DNA from: Mesorhizobium neociceri
GTDB lineage: Bacteria > Pseudomonadota > Alphaproteobacteria > Rhizobiales > Rhizobiaceae
Assembly: GCF_013520985.1 (NCBI RefSeq)
Contig: NZ_JACDTY010000008.1
Location: forward strand, 186,001 to 250,000
Direction: 5' to 3'
DNA: 64,000 nucleotides
Part shown: piece after piece, positions 36,837 to 46,016 of the stretch
Numbering within the stretch: the stretch's first letter is position 1
How the letters are laid out: every line of letters begins with the position of its first letter
The notes under the pieces: model-generated
Database searches by the model: none
Seen by the model: only the letters and a program-made list of their open reading frames with translations
Told to the model about the DNA's origin: nothing
Made by a program: the position numbers and the translations under genes

Positions 36837-37071
36837 CCGACTTCCTCTGATCCAATTCCGCCGAGTTCGCTCCGCAGCGCGGTCGATCCGCAATGATGCC
36901 TGAGCCGGGTTTACTTTTCAGTGATCATCCTTCTGCGCCATTAGTAAACCAAATCGTCAATCAGGCCCTAAAACGGCTGCACAATCAATCAACTGATACA
37001 ACTTTAGCGACGCGGAATATTCAATCTTTACGCCTCCCAGCTAGTCATTGACGGCATAGCAGGAGGCGCAA

Positions 37072-37590
37072 ATGAAAACGATAATGAAGTTTCTTGGCGC
37101 GCTGGGTTTGATGGGCGCACTGGTCTCGGCAAGCTCCGCGGGAGAATTGCTGCGACCGCGCATCAACCTCGGCACCGGCAATGTCAAGACGATCAGTGGC
37201 GATCGCGGTGGCTATGTGATCGACTATGCTATCCGTGCGCTGAAAATGCGCCGCAGCGGCACCTTTGTGCGGTTCAACGGTTCGTGCGACTCGGCCTGCA
37301 CGCTTTATCTGTCGATGCCCAAGAGCAAGGTGTGCATCACGCAGAACGCGTCGTTCGGCTTTCACCTGCCGTATGGCGTTTCTGCGCGGGGCAATCAGGT
37401 GGCCGCGAATTTCATGATGAAAAACTACCCTGGCTGGGTTCGCGGCTGGATCGCCAAGCGTGGCGGGCTGAAGAGTTCCATCGCGAAGATGACATACGCG
37501 GATGCGAGCCGCTTTCTGCCGACGTGTCCTTCCGAACAGCGGGGCATGACCGTCGCCAGCCTGAGCCCGACGCGTCTGCGTGGCGGCTGA
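37072..37590 (+). CDS. ClpP-like (COG3904-type) secreted protein
   Basis: 172 residues. Signal peptide MKTIMKFLGALGLMGALVSA, cut near SSAGE. The motif FNGSCDSACTLYLSMP (Ser74 flanked by Cys72 and Cys76) and FGFHLPYG (His98) match the nucleophile and histidine positions of the periplasmic ClpP/crotonase-like group, in which a Cys-x-Ser-x-Cys-Thr motif is usual. A perfect AGGAGG site precedes the ATG. Proteolytic activity is not shown and the third catalytic residue is not obvious. It lies in the polysaccharide region. Confidence 0.7.
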   Translation: MKTIMKFLGALGLMGALVSASSAGELLRPRINLGTGNVKTISGDRGGYVIDYAIRALKMRRSGTFVRFNGSCDSACTLYLSMPKSKVCITQNASFGFHLPYGVSARGNQVAANFMMKNYPGWVRGWIAKRGGLKSSIAKMTYADASRFLPTCPSEQRGMTVASLSPTRLRGG

Positions 37591-37864
37591 TTGCTGACGC
37601 TGTTACTGAAAGATCACGACGGCGGGCGCTCGACGGCGCCCGCCGTCGCCGATTCATACGGCGGGCGCACAGGTGATCAGACAGCTCGCTTGGCCAAAAC
37701 GCATCGCCGATCAATGCGTTCGGTTAACCAGTTCTCAAGAGAGTTGGTTAACACAAACTTGATTTTGTTGACTCTTTTTTAGCGCAAGCCGATTCTGCGG
37801 GTGGGGGTTTGAAGGCTAGCGGCCGTGGTTTGGGCCGAAGCGCAGACTGGCGGCGGGTAATTGT

Positions 37865-40354
37865 ATGAGCATCGGCGGCAATATGGGGTCGGCGCGCCGA
37901 CCTGAGAGCGGCCTTACGGAATCGAAGGCGAGGACGGCTTCATCGAAGGACTTGCGCTTCCGGCGCAGGAGCCTGCGGATCATTTGCACGGGCCTGCTGT
38001 CCTGGTTGCTTTTGGGTGTCTACCGCAGCGCAATCGTTGATCCGCAAACCACGTTTCCTGGCCTTTTGGGGGCCATCCCCAAGGGATTGGCATCGAGCTA
38101 CTACGACTTGATTGTCGTTACCTCCCTGACCGTGGTGACGCTGATCCTGCTTTTCCTGGCAAAGGCCAGCCGTCTCGGCTCAGCAGTCGTCGTCTTCCTC
38201 TTCTATGTTGCTGTCGTGGTCTCTCTGGGCTGGGGATTTGCCAACATCAATCTCGTCAAGATGCTGGGCGAACCGTTCACGTTCCAGTGGCTGGTCTATG
38301 GCGACTTCTTGCAGAATGCCGATGCCAGGAACGCGATGGGCGACGCACTCAACATCAAGGACTTCGCGACCCTTTCCGGGTCCGTCATTCTGGTGCTCAT
38401 CCTTGGCTATGCCGCGGCCAGCTTGTGCCAGCGGCTGAGCGCCGCTGGCTACGGAGCCTTTCTGGGCGTGCTCGTTGTATGTGTCGGCGCGGGCATCGTC
38501 GGCACCGGATACCACGTGCGGGCGGAGGCGCTGCCGGCGGCCAAGATCGACAATCCGATCCTGTATTTTGTTGAATCGGCCCTGCTCAATCCAACGCCTG
38601 TCGTGCTGACAATGAATGCCAACACCAATGACCCGGATGTCGCAAGCGTTGGCGAGCGTCCGCCGGAAACGTCGACCTTCAAGGCGCCGACGCCAAACCC
38701 GATCAAGAACGTGCTGATTTTCATGATGGAGTCGGTGCCATCGAAATACATCGAGACGTTTGGCGGCAAGTATCCGGTCACACCAAATATCAAGAGTTAT
38801 GCAAAGGACTCCATACGATTCGACAACATATATGCGCACGCACCTTCCACGCATTACTCGGTGTTTTCTCTGCTCACCTCGATGTATAACGACATTTCAT
38901 ACTATGGCATGACCACCAGATATCCTTATCTGCCTCTCGACACGATCTCCAACACCCTGTCCAAGAACAATTTCCGCACAGGGTTCTTCTGGAGCGCGGA
39001 TTCCCGATTCCAACGCGTCGATGAGTTTCTGCTCAACAAGGGACTGGATGTGATCCAGGACTACCGGGGGCAGAAATGTGGCACCCCGACCTTCAAGCTC
39101 AGCTCCGAGCAGTGGAAGAACATGGACTACAACAGCGATCTTTGCACGGCGCAGTCGATCATCGACTGGATGAACAAGGACGAGGCAAAACCCTTCTTCG
39201 GCATAATGTTCACCGCGATGACCCATTATCCCTACATCACCGACAGCCCGATGTTTTCGAAGATGGCGCCTTCCTCCGATGGCAACACGCTGGTCCACTA
39301 CTCGGATGACCAGAAATTCAATGCCTATCTCAACGCCCTGAAGGTCGGCGATACGGCACTTGGCGAGATCCTTGAATCGCTCAAGCAGTCCGGCAAGCTC
39401 GATTCGACGCTCGTGGTCATATTGGGCGATCATGGCGAGGCGTTCGGGGAGCATGGCGACTACATTCATGCCAGCGCGATCTACGAGGAAAACATCCACA
39501 TCCCGCTCATCATGATCAACAAGCACCTCTTTCATGACGAGGTTGCGCACCCGGTCGGCGGCATCATCGATATCGCCCCGACGATCTTCGACATACTCGG
39601 ACTTCAGCTGCCGAAGCAGTGGCAGGGGCGCAGCTTGTTCAGCGAGCAACGGCCAAACAAGACCTTCTTCTTCAATCCCTGGGCCGGCTTCCTGTTCGGC
39701 TACCGCGAGAACGATCGAAAGGTCATCTTCAACGCGACCACCGGCAAGGTGGAGGAATACGACCTCAAGGCCGATTCCGGTGAACGAACCAACCTCTTCA
39801 AGGTCGGTACGGGCGACCGAAACGCGCTGCTGCAGCCGATCGCCGGATGGGTGCAATCGCAGAGGCAGCGCGTGGCCGACCTGGTGGCCGCCGCGGCGAA
39901 AGCCACAGGACGTTGCTCCATCACCAGTCTCGAGGTCGACGCTGCCGGCGTTAATCTCCAGGGCGCGCCTCGGTTCGACGTCGTGGTCGACGGAAAGACC
40001 GTCGCCGAGATCGACGTCCCGGGCAACGAGAGCGCCGCATCGACGCCCGAAGCTGCCGTGGCGGAGCTAATGCAGGCGTCGACCGAGGCCAAGCCGTTCC
40101 ACATCGATCTCAGCAGCGTGCCGAACCCGAAGACGATCGAGCTTCGCTATATCAACGATTTGTGGGGCGGAGAGGGCAAGCCAGGTGATCGCAACCTGTT
40201 CATCAAGAGCGTCAAGGTGAACGGTCAGCTGGTGCCAAACACCAGGCTGCATGTCGACGGGCAGTCTCATGGCTACACCGACGACAACGGGACGGCCATG
40301 TACAGCAACGGCTCGCTATGGGTTAGCGGCCCCTTCGTCGAGGGATGTGTATAA
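37865..40354 (+). CDS. LtaS/sulfatase-fold membrane transferase with carbohydrate-binding-like C-terminal domain
   Basis: 829 residues. Four to five membrane helices in the first ~230 residues; sulfatase-fold domain with NVLIFMMESVPSKYIETFGG (~281), HAPSTHYSVFSLLTS (~324, candidate nucleophile) and LGDHGEAFGEHGDYIHAS (~520, metal and histidine residues). Residues ~650-829 form an extra domain with FDVVVDGKTVAEIDVPG and a GDRNLFIKSVKVNG stretch that resembles Ca-dependent xylan-binding modules (CBM36/60). It may add phosphoglycerol or a related group to a surface or periplasmic glycan. Compare the shorter family member at 975-2924, which has no such domain. Confidence 0.82.
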   Translation: MSIGGNMGSARRPESGLTESKARTASSKDLRFRRRSLRIICTGLLSWLLLGVYRSAIVDPQTTFPGLLGAIPKGLASSYYDLIVVTSLTVVTLILLFLAKASRLGSAVVVFLFYVAVVVSLGWGFANINLVKMLGEPFTFQWLVYGDFLQNADARNAMGDALNIKDFATLSGSVILVLILGYAAASLCQRLSAAGYGAFLGVLVVCVGAGIVGTGYHVRAEALPAAKIDNPILYFVESALLNPTPVVLTMNANTNDPDVASVGERPPETSTFKAPTPNPIKNVLIFMMESVPSKYIETFGGKYPVTPNIKSYAKDSIRFDNIYAHAPSTHYSVFSLLTSMYNDISYYGMTTRYPYLPLDTISNTLSKNNFRTGFFWSADSRFQRVDEFLLNKGLDVIQDYRGQKCGTPTFKLSSEQWKNMDYNSDLCTAQSIIDWMNKDEAKPFFGIMFTAMTHYPYITDSPMFSKMAPSSDGNTLVHYSDDQKFNAYLNALKVGDTALGEILESLKQSGKLDSTLVVILGDHGEAFGEHGDYIHASAIYEENIHIPLIMINKHLFHDEVAHPVGGIIDIAPTIFDILGLQLPKQWQGRSLFSEQRPNKTFFFNPWAGFLFGYRENDRKVIFNATTGKVEEYDLKADSGERTNLFKVGTGDRNALLQPIAGWVQSQRQRVADLVAAAAKATGRCSITSLEVDAAGVNLQGAPRFDVVVDGKTVAEIDVPGNESAASTPEAAVAELMQASTEAKPFHIDLSSVPNPKTIELRYINDLWGGEGKPGDRNLFIKSVKVNGQLVPNTRLHVDGQSHGYTDDNGTAMYSNGSLWVSGPFVEGCV

Positions 40355-40567
40355 CGTGCCGCGTGCCTGACCGTCGTCTTCGATCTACAGCCCGTGGGCG
40401 CCGCGACAGACACTGTTGGCCTTCCGGTTGACATCTTCGCGTGGCAGTCAATAGCATGCGAAATACTGATGGTTGGGGTGTAGAGCCAGTTGTCAGCGCA
40501 GGACGGACCGGGCCCGTTCTTGCGGTATGCTTGGCTGGTCGACGCCCGCTTGGGAAACGAACATCGA

Positions 40568-41155
40568 ATGCGATTGCTCAGCATGACGACCCGGACCGGA
40601 TTGCCATCTGGATCAGCCAGCGGGGCGAGGCGCCATCGACTTGCCTGGCGTGTCTCCCTTGCGCCCCTCCTGGCCATTTGGTGCCAGATGGCGCTTTGCG
40701 GAGCCGCGCACGCAGCTGGTGCTAAAGACAGAGGACCTGCAGATGCCGTTACTGTCCCGACGGCTTTCGAACTTCAGCTTGTTTATGCTGACCGCACGTG
40801 GATATGGGATAACGGAGCGGCCTATTTCGGACAGAAGAATCGGCCGGTCCGGGCCTGGACCTCCGAGCAGGACACGGCTTCTGTCGGCGAAGGCAGATGG
40901 CATCTGAGCAACGATGGCAAGATGTGCATGGATCTCGTCTGGCGGTCCAAGAACTACTCAGCGCCGATTCGCACGTGTTTCAGCCACCGCATCCGGGGTG
41001 GGACCCTCCAGCAGCGCAAGGATCCGGACGGAGCCTGGTACAGTTTCAGGCACTCTTCGGAAAACCCTTCCGACGAGCAACGGAAATTCGAGGAAGGCGA
41101 TACAAAGGGCGCGCAGTTTGACCAGATCCGTAGCCTGATCGATTCCAAGAGTTGA
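40568..41155 (+). CDS. DUF995-family secreted protein
   Basis: 195 residues. Start at ATG 40568 or 40583 (ambiguous, no clear ribosome site); both give a signal peptide (LAWRVSLAPLLAIWCQMAL). The mature domain has the DUF995 pattern: TWIWDNGAAYFGQ, GRWHLSNDGKMC, and TCFSHRIRGGTLQQRKDPDG with two cysteines. The family is common in rhizobia, often near exopolysaccharide loci, with no known biochemical role. Its TGA stop is also the first three bases of a dispersed palindromic repeat. Confidence 0.78.
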   Translation: MRLLSMTTRTGLPSGSASGARRHRLAWRVSLAPLLAIWCQMALCGAAHAAGAKDRGPADAVTVPTAFELQLVYADRTWIWDNGAAYFGQKNRPVRAWTSEQDTASVGEGRWHLSNDGKMCMDLVWRSKNYSAPIRTCFSHRIRGGTLQQRKDPDGAWYSFRHSSENPSDEQRKFEEGDTKGAQFDQIRSLIDSKS

Positions 41156-41204
41156 TGCATGCGGCTCAAAGTGCGCAGCGATTTTGGGACAACGGCATGC
41201 ATGA
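41153..41204 (+). repeat. ~50-bp dispersed palindromic repeat, copy 1
   Basis: Starts TGATGCATGCGG and ends near CGGCATGCATGA, with an interior AAAGTG..GCAGCG.TTTTGGGACAA shared with the copy at 57571. The ends are imperfect inverted repeats. The first three bases are the stop codon of the upstream gene. Confidence 0.75.
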
Positions 41205-41242
41205 AGACAAAGCGCGTTGACGGGCTTTGGTTTCAGGCCCTG

Positions 41243-41321
41243 TCGTGAGGGCCCTCCACGATTTCCAGGGCCGAGCCGTATCAAAGGCTCGCTGAGAGGC
41301 CCTCACTCACCTCAGCGAGCC
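41243..41321. terminator. hairpins between two convergent genes
   Basis: Two strong inverted repeats: 41243-41261 (TCGTG..CACGA around GGGCCC) and 41286-41321 with perfect 11-bp arms GGCTCGCTGAG / CTCAGCGAGCC. They lie between the end of the DUF995 gene and the end of galE, so they may end transcription from both sides. No T-run follows, so the assignment is tentative. Confidence 0.45.
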
Positions 41322-41353
41322 CACGTCCCGACACACGACAAACGGGACGACTA

Positions 41354-42433
41354 CTACCAGCTTTGCGAGCTGGTATTGCTTTCCGATGCATTTGACATGT
41401 CTGGCGCAGTTGACCGGCGTCGCTTCGACGTCGGCATCGGAATTGTGGACGCGGCAGCCTCCAGTCCGAAGAATGGTGCGGCTGTCCTGACGATCGTATC
41501 GATGTCGGAAAGTTCCGGCATGAAATCGAGATGTTCGCGTGCGCTGGCCGGGTCGGCGTAGAGCTCTGCCGGGTCTCCCGGGCGCCGGGGCCGGAAGACG
41601 GCCGGAACCGATTTTGACGTCATCCGGGTGACCGCCTGAAGAATCTCCTTGATGGACACTCCACGTCCGGTGCCGAGATTGACCGACAGGCTTTCGCCAC
41701 CCGACTCCAGATGCACCAGAGCCTTCAGATGCGCGCGCGCCAGATCGCTGACATGAATGTAGTCACGCACACAGGTGCCATCCGACGTGTCATAGTCCGC
41801 GCCGAAAACCTCGATCTCGTCGATCGTGCCGGATGCGGCCATGAGCACTCGCGGGATCAGGTGCGTTTCCGGCGTGTGCCATTCGCCGAGCTCTCCGTCG
41901 GGATCGGCGCCGCAGGCGTTGAAATAACGCAGGATCGCATATTTCATTCCGTAGGCGGAGGCATAGTCCCCGATGATCTGCTCGCCCATCAGCTTGGTCC
42001 GCCCATAGGGGCTGATTGGATTTTGCGCCGAGGTCTCGCGAATGGGCAGTGTTTCGGGCACACCGTATGTCGCGCAGCTGCTTGAAAAGATGATGTTTTC
42101 GATCGAGCTCGCGCGCGCCGCGTCAAGCACCGCGATGGTACCCGACACATTGGTCGAATAATATTCCGCGGGCTCATGAACAGACTCACCGACATAGGCC
42201 AGCGCCGCAAAGTGGATTATCGCTTTCGGCTGATACGTCCGGATCGCCTGCTGCAGCGCCTTCCGGTCCTGGATATCGCCGACGACAAGCGGCCCCCAGG
42301 CAACGGATCTCTCGTTGCCGCGGCTCAGATTGTCGAAAACGACGGGCAGGTAGCCGGCGGCTGATAACAGCTTGCAGGTGTGACTGCCGATGTAACCGGC
42401 TCCACCCGTCACCAGGATTGCCGGCCGGCTCAT
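41354..42433 (-). CDS. galE: UDP-glucose 4-epimerase
   Basis: 359 residues. It interconverts UDP-glucose and UDP-galactose. Cofactor motif LVTGGAGYIGSH at the N-terminus, catalytic Ser in FSSSCATYG (~117-120) and Tyr143/Lys147 in SPYGRTK; NACGADPDGELGE is typical of GalE. The C-terminus ends in a Ser/Asn-rich tail. The ATG follows the upstream gene's TAA without a gap (TAAATG), so it is co-transcribed with the UDP-xylose synthase. Confidence 0.95.
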   Translation of the reverse strand: MSRPAILVTGGAGYIGSHTCKLLSAAGYLPVVFDNLSRGNERSVAWGPLVVGDIQDRKALQQAIRTYQPKAIIHFAALAYVGESVHEPAEYYSTNVSGTIAVLDAARASSIENIIFSSSCATYGVPETLPIRETSAQNPISPYGRTKLMGEQIIGDYASAYGMKYAILRYFNACGADPDGELGEWHTPETHLIPRVLMAASGTIDEIEVFGADYDTSDGTCVRDYIHVSDLARAHLKALVHLESGGESLSVNLGTGRGVSIKEILQAVTRMTSKSVPAVFRPRRPGDPAELYADPASAREHLDFMPELSDIDTIVRTAAPFFGLEAAASTIPMPTSKRRRSTAPDMSNASESNTSSQSW

Positions 42434-43471
42434 TTACATCGCAGCTTCTTTGACGGGCGGGCGCGCGTAGAGCAGGGCGTCAAAATACGCCGTGGTATGC
42501 GCGAGCCCCTGGCTCAAGCTGATTTTTGGCTCCCAACCGAGATTGTTCCTGGCAAAGGAGATGTCCGGCTTGCGCTGTTTGGGATCGTCGACGGGCAGCG
42601 GCCGATGCACGATCTTCGACCGCGAGTTGGTGTATTCGATCACTTGCGTCGCCAGTTCCAGAATCGTGAATTCGGCAGGGTTGCCGAGATTGACCGGGTG
42701 CTTCGGTGCGCTCGGTGCGTTCATCAGCCGGATGAAGCCTTCGATCAGGTCGTCCGCGTAGCAGAATGAACGTGTCTGCTGGCCGCTGCCGTAGACGGTC
42801 AGGTCGTCACCGTGCAAAGCCTGGACGATGAAGTTCGACACGACGCGGCCATCGTCTGGTTGCATGCGGCGGCCATAGGTGTTGAAGATCCGCGCGACGC
42901 GGACATCGAGGCCATACGTTCTCGAATAGTCGAAGAACAGCGTCTCGGCCGAACGCTTGCCCTCATCATAGCAGGATCGGGGACCATGCGGGTTGACGTT
43001 GCCGAAGTAGCCCTCCGGCTGCGGATGCACCAGGGGGTCGCCATAGACCTCGGACGTCGAAGCCTGGAATATCTTGGCATTGTTCCGCCGCGCGAGTTCC
43101 AGCAGGTTCAGCGAACCAAGCACGCTTGTCTTGAACGTATGGATCGGATCGGCCTGGTAATGCGGCGGGGAGGCCGGGCAGGCGAGGTTGTAGATTTCAT
43201 CAACCTGAAGATCCAAAGGCAGTGCGTCGACAATGTCGTGCTCGATGCAGGTAAATCGCGGATCGCGCAGGAGGGCATTGAGATTGTATCTTTTGCCGGT
43301 GTGGAAATTGTCCAAGGCGACAACTTCGTATCCATCCAGCAAAAGACGCTCGCACAGATGCGAACCTAGAAATCCTGCCCCACCGGCAACCAGGGCGCGG
43401 CCCCGATTGGATTTGGCGCCCCTTCGGCTGTTCCCGGACTCGAGTTTCAGAACGTTGACAGATCTACCCAT
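42434..43471 (-). CDS. uxs: UDP-glucuronate decarboxylase (UDP-xylose synthase)
   Basis: 345 residues. It converts UDP-glucuronate to UDP-xylose with bound NAD. Landmarks are VAGGAGFLGSHLCERL, the UXS-type NLACPASPPHYQADPIHTFK, and GPRSCYDEGKRSAETLFF with Tyr168 and Lys172, preceded by ASTSEVYGDP. The PHGPRSCYDEGKR context separates UXS from GalE and dTDP-glucose dehydratase. A GGTAGAG site precedes the ATG. Together with galE it would supply xylose- and galactose-containing surface glycans. Confidence 0.9.
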   Translation of the reverse strand: MGRSVNVLKLESGNSRRGAKSNRGRALVAGGAGFLGSHLCERLLLDGYEVVALDNFHTGKRYNLNALLRDPRFTCIEHDIVDALPLDLQVDEIYNLACPASPPHYQADPIHTFKTSVLGSLNLLELARRNNAKIFQASTSEVYGDPLVHPQPEGYFGNVNPHGPRSCYDEGKRSAETLFFDYSRTYGLDVRVARIFNTYGRRMQPDDGRVVSNFIVQALHGDDLTVYGSGQQTRSFCYADDLIEGFIRLMNAPSAPKHPVNLGNPAEFTILELATQVIEYTNSRSKIVHRPLPVDDPKQRKPDISFARNNLGWEPKISLSQGLAHTTAYFDALLYARPPVKEAAM

Positions 43472-44349
43472 ACTCTACCCCTTCGCCCTTACGCACTACT
43501 CACGCTACCGCCGAACCGGGACATAGCGTTGCCGGGCGACGTTTCAGAGAACGTCACAAACCTTCCGCTTCGGCGGAATCGTCACTCCTGCTGTCTGTTG
43601 ATTGCTTTCTGAGTTCGCTGGGCGACGCTATACGGCTATTGGCTGCCGTTCAGCATTCGAAACGCCCCGAAATCGCTGTTACGCGTTTGGTGCCACCATC
43701 GCCCATTACTCGCCCAAATTGCACATCCCAACGTACCAAAAATATACCTGTGGACAACATAGTCAACTAAATTAGCGAATCGTTAACCGTGATCGTTCGG
43801 GAGTGGTTAATCATGAGGTCGGCAGCGTCTGCGGCAGCATTCCGAGGACCGAGCCGAAATTGGAAATATACCAACAAAAAACATAAATATTTACGGGAAT
43901 TTTCGCTGACGTAGGGCAACGATGTGGCAGGATAATTTCAGAAAAGGAACCGGAAACGCCAGTTAAAACCAATACTTTTACTGTGCGTTTTTAGCTGTAT
44001 TTGATGTTGTTTTCATTTATAGAATATCGAAAATATAGGAACGTCACGGCTCTTAGATAAATTCTTAGAAAATGATGCGGTCGGAATGGTCGTTGCGTCT
44101 ATTCATTTATTTAGACTTCCCTAATTTAGCGATGGCTTTTGAGCGTATAGGTAGAAATCCGGCAGCACTGCGACGCAGACATGACGCCGATGCGGTTGGA
44201 CGGCGGGCAGCTCGCTTTGGGCCAAATCCGCACAACCATTCATTTGGCTATGTCTTTGTCTTGGACAGACGAGGCTCGCCGCGCAGGCCATCGCCTTTTG
44301 AGACTTGGAGCGCTATTGGCAAGCTGGTCGAATACTCGGGTGATCCTCA
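43472..44349. other. AT-rich intergenic region, no supported gene
   Basis: Nearly 900 bases, clearly richer in A/T than the rest of the window, with stretches such as AAACATAAATATTTACGGG and TAGAATATCGAAAATATAG. The only open frame of note (44072-44371) is 99 codons with no recognisable protein pattern, so I do not call a gene. The region must hold the promoter of uxs-galE on the minus strand. Its composition would suit binding of nucleoid regulators such as MucR or H-NS-like proteins, but that is inference. Confidence 0.6.
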
Positions 44350-44964
44350 ATGCGCTTTCTATTCTTCCTGATCCTGCTCGCCGGTATCGCCGTCGGTATC
44401 GTCTATCCCTGGGCGATGACGAATTTCTCCGGCCATGAGATCGGCAGCTACAGGGTCTACGAGCAGGGCCGCTTCAAGCCGGTGACGGTGACGCTCTCGG
44501 CAGGCGATGCGCCGGTCAGGGTGTTGGTCGACCTGACCGCCAGGGCCGAACGCATTGTCTCGCAGCAGCGCACTGTCCTGACACTGACCGCTGCCGCCGG
44601 TAGCCGCACGGTGCTCGCCTCGACGCTGCAGTTCGACCACTCAGACAATCCGCGCCAGGTCAGCCCGCAACTGCCCGACAAGATCTTTCGCGACGAGGCC
44701 GGCGTGATCGCGACCGTCAGCCCCGGCTCCTATCTCTTCACCGTCGGCCCGGGCGATGCCGATGATATCCCGATGCGGGCGGTGGACCTGGTGCTGCGCT
44801 CCGGCGCCGGCGAGATCGACAACCGCGCCCGGCCGGTCGGTTATGGGCTGATGGCCGTCGGCCTGATCGGCTTCCTGCTCTCCCTGCGTTTCGGCGGCAG
44901 CCGGCCGGAGAACCCGAACTCGAAGCCGCCACCGCCGCGCTGGGGCAGGGGCTCCTCGACATGA
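44350..44964 (+). CDS. membrane-anchored hypothetical protein
   Basis: 204 residues. An N-terminal membrane segment (RFLFFLILLAGIAVGIVYPW), a beta-rich extracytoplasmic part with VTVTLSAGDAPVRVLVDL and TVSPGSYLFTVGPGDADD, and a second membrane segment near the C-terminus (VGYGLMAVGLIGFLLSL) followed by a Pro-rich tail. No family recognised. It is seven bases upstream of rlmJ on the same strand. The ATG has no strong ribosome site. Confidence 0.65.
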   Translation: MRFLFFLILLAGIAVGIVYPWAMTNFSGHEIGSYRVYEQGRFKPVTVTLSAGDAPVRVLVDLTARAERIVSQQRTVLTLTAAAGSRTVLASTLQFDHSDNPRQVSPQLPDKIFRDEAGVIATVSPGSYLFTVGPGDADDIPMRAVDLVLRSGAGEIDNRARPVGYGLMAVGLIGFLLSLRFGGSRPENPNSKPPPPRWGRGSST

Positions 44965-44971
44965 GGGCGGC

Positions 44972-45820
44972 ATGAACTACCGTCACGCCTATCACGCCGG
45001 AAATTTCGCCGACGTCGTCAAGCATGTCGTGCTCAGCCTTCTGCTCGACTATCTGAAGCAGAAGGACAAGGCGTTCCGTGTCATCGACACCCATGCCGGC
45101 ATTGGCCGCTACGATCTGTCGTCGACGGAAGCGCAAAAGACCGGCGAATGGCAAGGCGGCATCGGCCGCCTGATCGACGCTTCGTTGGACAAATCGGCGG
45201 CTGTGCTGCTTGCCCCCTATCTCGAAGCCGTGCGTTCGCTCAATCCCGATGGCGGCGTGAAGAAATATCCCGGCTCGCCACTCGTTGCCCGCCATCTCAT
45301 GCGCAAGCAGGATCGGCTGTCGGCGATCGAACTGCATGGCGATGACGCCGCCAGGCTGAAGACGCTGTTTGCCGGCGATTTTCAGACAAGGGTGATCGAA
45401 CTCGACGGTTGGCTGGCCCTCGGCGCGCACCTGCCGCCGAAGGAAAAGCGTGGACTGGTTCTTATCGATCCGCCCTTCGAGCAAGCCGGCGAATTCGACC
45501 GCCTCGTCGACGGGATGCAGAGAGCGCACAAGCGCTGGCCGGGCGGCATCTATGCGCTGTGGTATCCGATCAAGGACCGCAAGGCGATCATCGCCTTCCG
45601 CAAGGCGCTCAAGCAATCGGGCGTTCCCAAGTTGCTCGACATCGAGTTCGAGATCCGGCCTGCGTCGCGCGAACCCAGCCTCGATGGCAGCGGCATGGTG
45701 GTGGTCAACCCGCCCTTCACGCTGGAGCGCGACCTGCGCATCGTGCTGCCCGCTCTGCACAGATTGCTGGCGGTCGAAAAACCGGCGCACTGGTCGCTGG
45801 AATGGCTGGCCGGGGAGTAG
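44972..45820 (+). CDS. rlmJ: 23S rRNA (adenine(2030)-N6)-methyltransferase
   Basis: 282 residues starting MNYRHAYHAGNFADVVKHVV, the invariant RlmJ N-terminus. The N6-adenine methylase motif is LIDPPFEQAGEFD (the DPPF form), and the SAM-binding part is VIDTHAGIGRYDLS. GAGGGCGGC precedes the ATG. The gene methylates A2030 of 23S rRNA; it is not linked to the neighbouring unknown gene by function. Confidence 0.94.
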   Translation: MNYRHAYHAGNFADVVKHVVLSLLLDYLKQKDKAFRVIDTHAGIGRYDLSSTEAQKTGEWQGGIGRLIDASLDKSAAVLLAPYLEAVRSLNPDGGVKKYPGSPLVARHLMRKQDRLSAIELHGDDAARLKTLFAGDFQTRVIELDGWLALGAHLPPKEKRGLVLIDPPFEQAGEFDRLVDGMQRAHKRWPGGIYALWYPIKDRKAIIAFRKALKQSGVPKLLDIEFEIRPASREPSLDGSGMVVVNPPFTLERDLRIVLPALHRLLAVEKPAHWSLEWLAGE

Positions 45821-45988
45821 CGACGCTTCGCAGCGGGCGACGCCCGGCAACGATGCAAAGTCGCTAACGATTATGACAGTCGGCGCCATCGGCGAATGCT
45901 CAGCTGTGTTCAACGAAACCGAAAGCCACGGAGATCCACATCATCACCGGGCTGGCGTTGACGCTCATTCTAAAATCGGATAGGCAGA

Positions 45989-46007
45989 AAATCTGATTAT
46001 TAGATTT
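45989..46007. promoter_or_regulatory. inverted repeat upstream of MarR gene
   Basis: AAATCT / AGATTT separated by seven bases, ending ten bases before the start codon. A 6-bp arm is modest, but the position suits an operator for the adjacent MarR protein. Confidence 0.4.
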
Positions 46008-46016
46008 ACGAACTAA

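Noticed and set aside
44072..44371. 99-codon open frame in the AT-rich gap
   Set aside because: No protein-like pattern, no ribosome site, and it overlaps the start of the next gene; random open frames occur in this length range.
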